From Pseudomonadota bacterium (GTDB taxonomy: Bacteria > Pseudomonadota > Gammaproteobacteria > Burkholderiales > Burkholderiaceae_D): DNA of 7,140 nt. The position numbers and the translations under genes were made by a program. The stretch spans positions 1 to 7,140 of the forward strand of contig JAEYIG010000046.1 of NCBI GenBank assembly GCA_023409175.1, read 5' to 3'. Below are positions 5,744 through 7,140 of the stretch, in pieces. Within the stretch, counting starts at the first letter, position 1. Each line of letters opens with the position of its first letter. Below the pieces are notes generated by a model. It was not told the origin of the DNA. It saw only the letters and a list, made by a program, of their open reading frames with translations, and did not search any database.

Positions 5744-7140
5744 ATGAGCGTTGATTTCGATGTGGCGGTAATCGGGGGAGGGCCGGGCGGTTATATTGCC
5801 GCGATCCGCGCCGCCCAGCTCGGCATGAAAACGGTATGCATCGACGACTGGAAAATCGACAACAAGCCCGCGCTGGGAGGCACCTGCACGAACGTGGGCT
5901 GCATCCCTTCCAAGGCGCTCCTGGAATCGTCGGCACATTACGAACTGGCGAAAGACGGACTGGCGAATTTCGGCGTCGAAATGATCGGCGTGGATATGAA
6001 CATCGGCCAGATGCAGACGCGCCGCGCTTCGATTGTCCGCCAGAACAACGACGGGATCGCTTTCCTGTTCCGCAAGAACAAGATCACCTACTTCAACGGC
6101 ACCGGCTCGTTTGCCGGGTTTGAAAACGGGGAATACACGATTGCCGTCACCGGGGACGAAGCCCGGAAATTCACCTGTACGCACGTCATCATCGCGACCG
6201 GTTCCAAACCCCGTCCATGGCCGAACCTGCCGTTCGATGAAGAGCGCGTCCTGTCCAACAGCGGCGTTCTGTCGATGAACGACGTGCCGAAGAGTTTTGC
6301 CATCATCGGTGCAGGGGTGGTCGGCCTTGAAATGGGGTCGGTCTGGCGCCGGCTGGGTTCCGAAGTGACCCTGTTCGAATCACAGCCGGAACTGTTGGCC
6401 GGGGCTGACCGTCAGGTGGCGATGGAAGCGCAGAAACAGCTCACCCGTCAGGGATTGACCATACTGACCGGCGCGACAGTACGGAAAGTCAGGCGGATGC
6501 CGAAAGGTGTCGCCATCGAGTACGACGACGCACGCGGACAGGTCGAAAAGGCCGTGTTCGACAAGTTGCTGGTTTCCATCGGACGCGTGCCTTATACGCA
6601 GGGACTTGGCGTCGAGAAAGTCGGCCTCAAACTGGATGAACGCGGTTTCGTCGCGGTGGACGGCCTGTGCCGGACGAACCTGAAAAACGTCTGGGCTATC
6701 GGTGACGTGGTGCGCGGGCCGATGCTGGCACACAAGGCCGAAGACGAAGGCGTTGCCGTGGCCGAACGTATTGCAGGAAAATACGGGCACGTCGATTACA
6801 AGGCCATTCCATGGGTCATCTATACCCATCCCGAAGTCGCATGGGTCGGCCGTACGGAAGAGGAACTGGCGGCAGAAAACGTGTCGTACAAAAAAGGCGT
6901 GTTCCCGTTCATGGCGAACGGACGCGCCCGGACGATGGGCACGACGGAAGGTTTCGTCAAGATCCTGTCGGATGCGAAAACCGATGAAGTGCTGGGCGTC
7001 CACATGATCGGGCCGATGGTCTCGGAACTGATCGCGGAAGCGGTCATGGCGATGACTTTTTCGGCGACTTCCGAGGATATCGCGCGGATTTGCCATGCCC
7101 ATCCGACCCTGTCGGAAGCGGTGAAGGAAGCGGCGCTGGC
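5744..7140 (+). CDS. lpdA: Dihydrolipoyl dehydrogenase, E3 (LpdA/OdhL), 3' end outside window
   Basis: This FAD-dependent disulfide oxidoreductase reoxidises the dihydrolipoyl arm of E2 and passes electrons to NAD+. The window gives 465 residues, and relatives of about 474-477 residues suggest only some ten are missing. The FAD-binding motif is GGGPGG (11-16). The redox-active disulfide is C48/C53 in GGTCTNVGCIPSK. The NAD-binding Rossmann motif is IIGAGVVGLE (187-196). An FAD-contacting segment AIGDVVRGPMLAHKA follows in the second half. The C-terminal dimerisation domain carries the catalytic pair H453 and E458 in HAHPTLSE. All key residues are intact. Its place after sucA and sucB suggests it serves the 2-oxoglutarate complex; whether it also serves pyruvate dehydrogenase or glycine cleavage cannot be told from here. 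Confidence 0.96.
   Translation, partial: MSVDFDVAVIGGGPGGYIAAIRAAQLGMKTVCIDDWKIDNKPALGGTCTNVGCIPSKALLESSAHYELAKDGLANFGVEMIGVDMNIGQMQTRRASIVRQNNDGIAFLFRKNKITYFNGTGSFAGFENGEYTIAVTGDEARKFTCTHVIIATGSKPRPWPNLPFDEERVLSNSGVLSMNDVPKSFAIIGAGVVGLEMGSVWRRLGSEVTLFESQPELLAGADRQVAMEAQKQLTRQGLTILTGATVRKVRRMPKGVAIEYDDARGQVEKAVFDKLLVSIGRVPYTQGLGVEKVGLKLDERGFVAVDGLCRTNLKNVWAIGDVVRGPMLAHKAEDEGVAVAERIAGKYGHVDYKAIPWVIYTHPEVAWVGRTEEELAAENVSYKKGVFPFMANGRARTMGTTEGFVKILSDAKTDEVLGVHMIGPMVSELIAEAVMAMTFSATSEDIARICHAHPTLSEAVKEAAL

Noticed and set aside
1..7140. CRISPR array, tRNA, rRNA, insertion sequence, prophage or attachment site
   Set aside because: I found no regularly spaced repeats with unique spacers, no cloverleaf or rRNA-like segments, no transposase frame and no terminal inverted repeats.

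Overview
The window looks like chromosomal DNA of a Gram-negative betaproteobacterium of the order Burkholderiales, and the Oxalobacteraceae are my best but unproven guess. I base this on the SucA N-terminus (NSYLFAGNAPYVEELYEAY from residue 7), which I recall from that group, on the co-located sucA-sucB-lpdA set, and on a secreted beta-helix protein that implies an outer membrane. No database was consulted.

Layout: (1) Positions 1-838, minus strand, hold the 5' part of a secreted, autotransporter-like surface protein whose 3' end lies outside the window. It has a long basic N-terminal extension, a signal peptide ending in AQA, and a passenger region with about four three-strand rungs of a predicted beta-helix. 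(2) Positions 839-1355 are a gene-free, A-rich divergent intergenic region. It holds short repeated ACAGG/CCTGT motifs, an exact TATAAT box (1201-1206), a transcribed leader with a perfect 7-bp hairpin, and a good ribosome binding site. (3) Positions 1356-4217 encode sucA, 2-oxoglutarate dehydrogenase E1. (4) Positions 4310-5713 encode sucB, dihydrolipoyl succinyltransferase E2, after a 92-nt spacer that starts with a T-free A/G/C tract. (5) Positions 5744-7140 encode lpdA, dihydrolipoyl dehydrogenase E3, complete except for roughly its last ten residues.

The three plus-strand genes form an apparent operon for the whole 2-oxoglutarate dehydrogenase complex of the TCA cycle. E1 decarboxylates 2-oxoglutarate with thiamine diphosphate, E2 carries the succinyl group on a lipoyl lysine and passes it to CoA, and E3 reoxidises the dihydrolipoamide with FAD and NAD+. 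All the expected catalytic motifs are present and nothing suggests decay.

I found no clear evidence of a new biological system. The parts most worth a second look are the divergent surface-protein gene with its unusual leader, and the regulatory DNA between it and sucA. No tRNA, rRNA, CRISPR array, insertion sequence or terminator could be supported.
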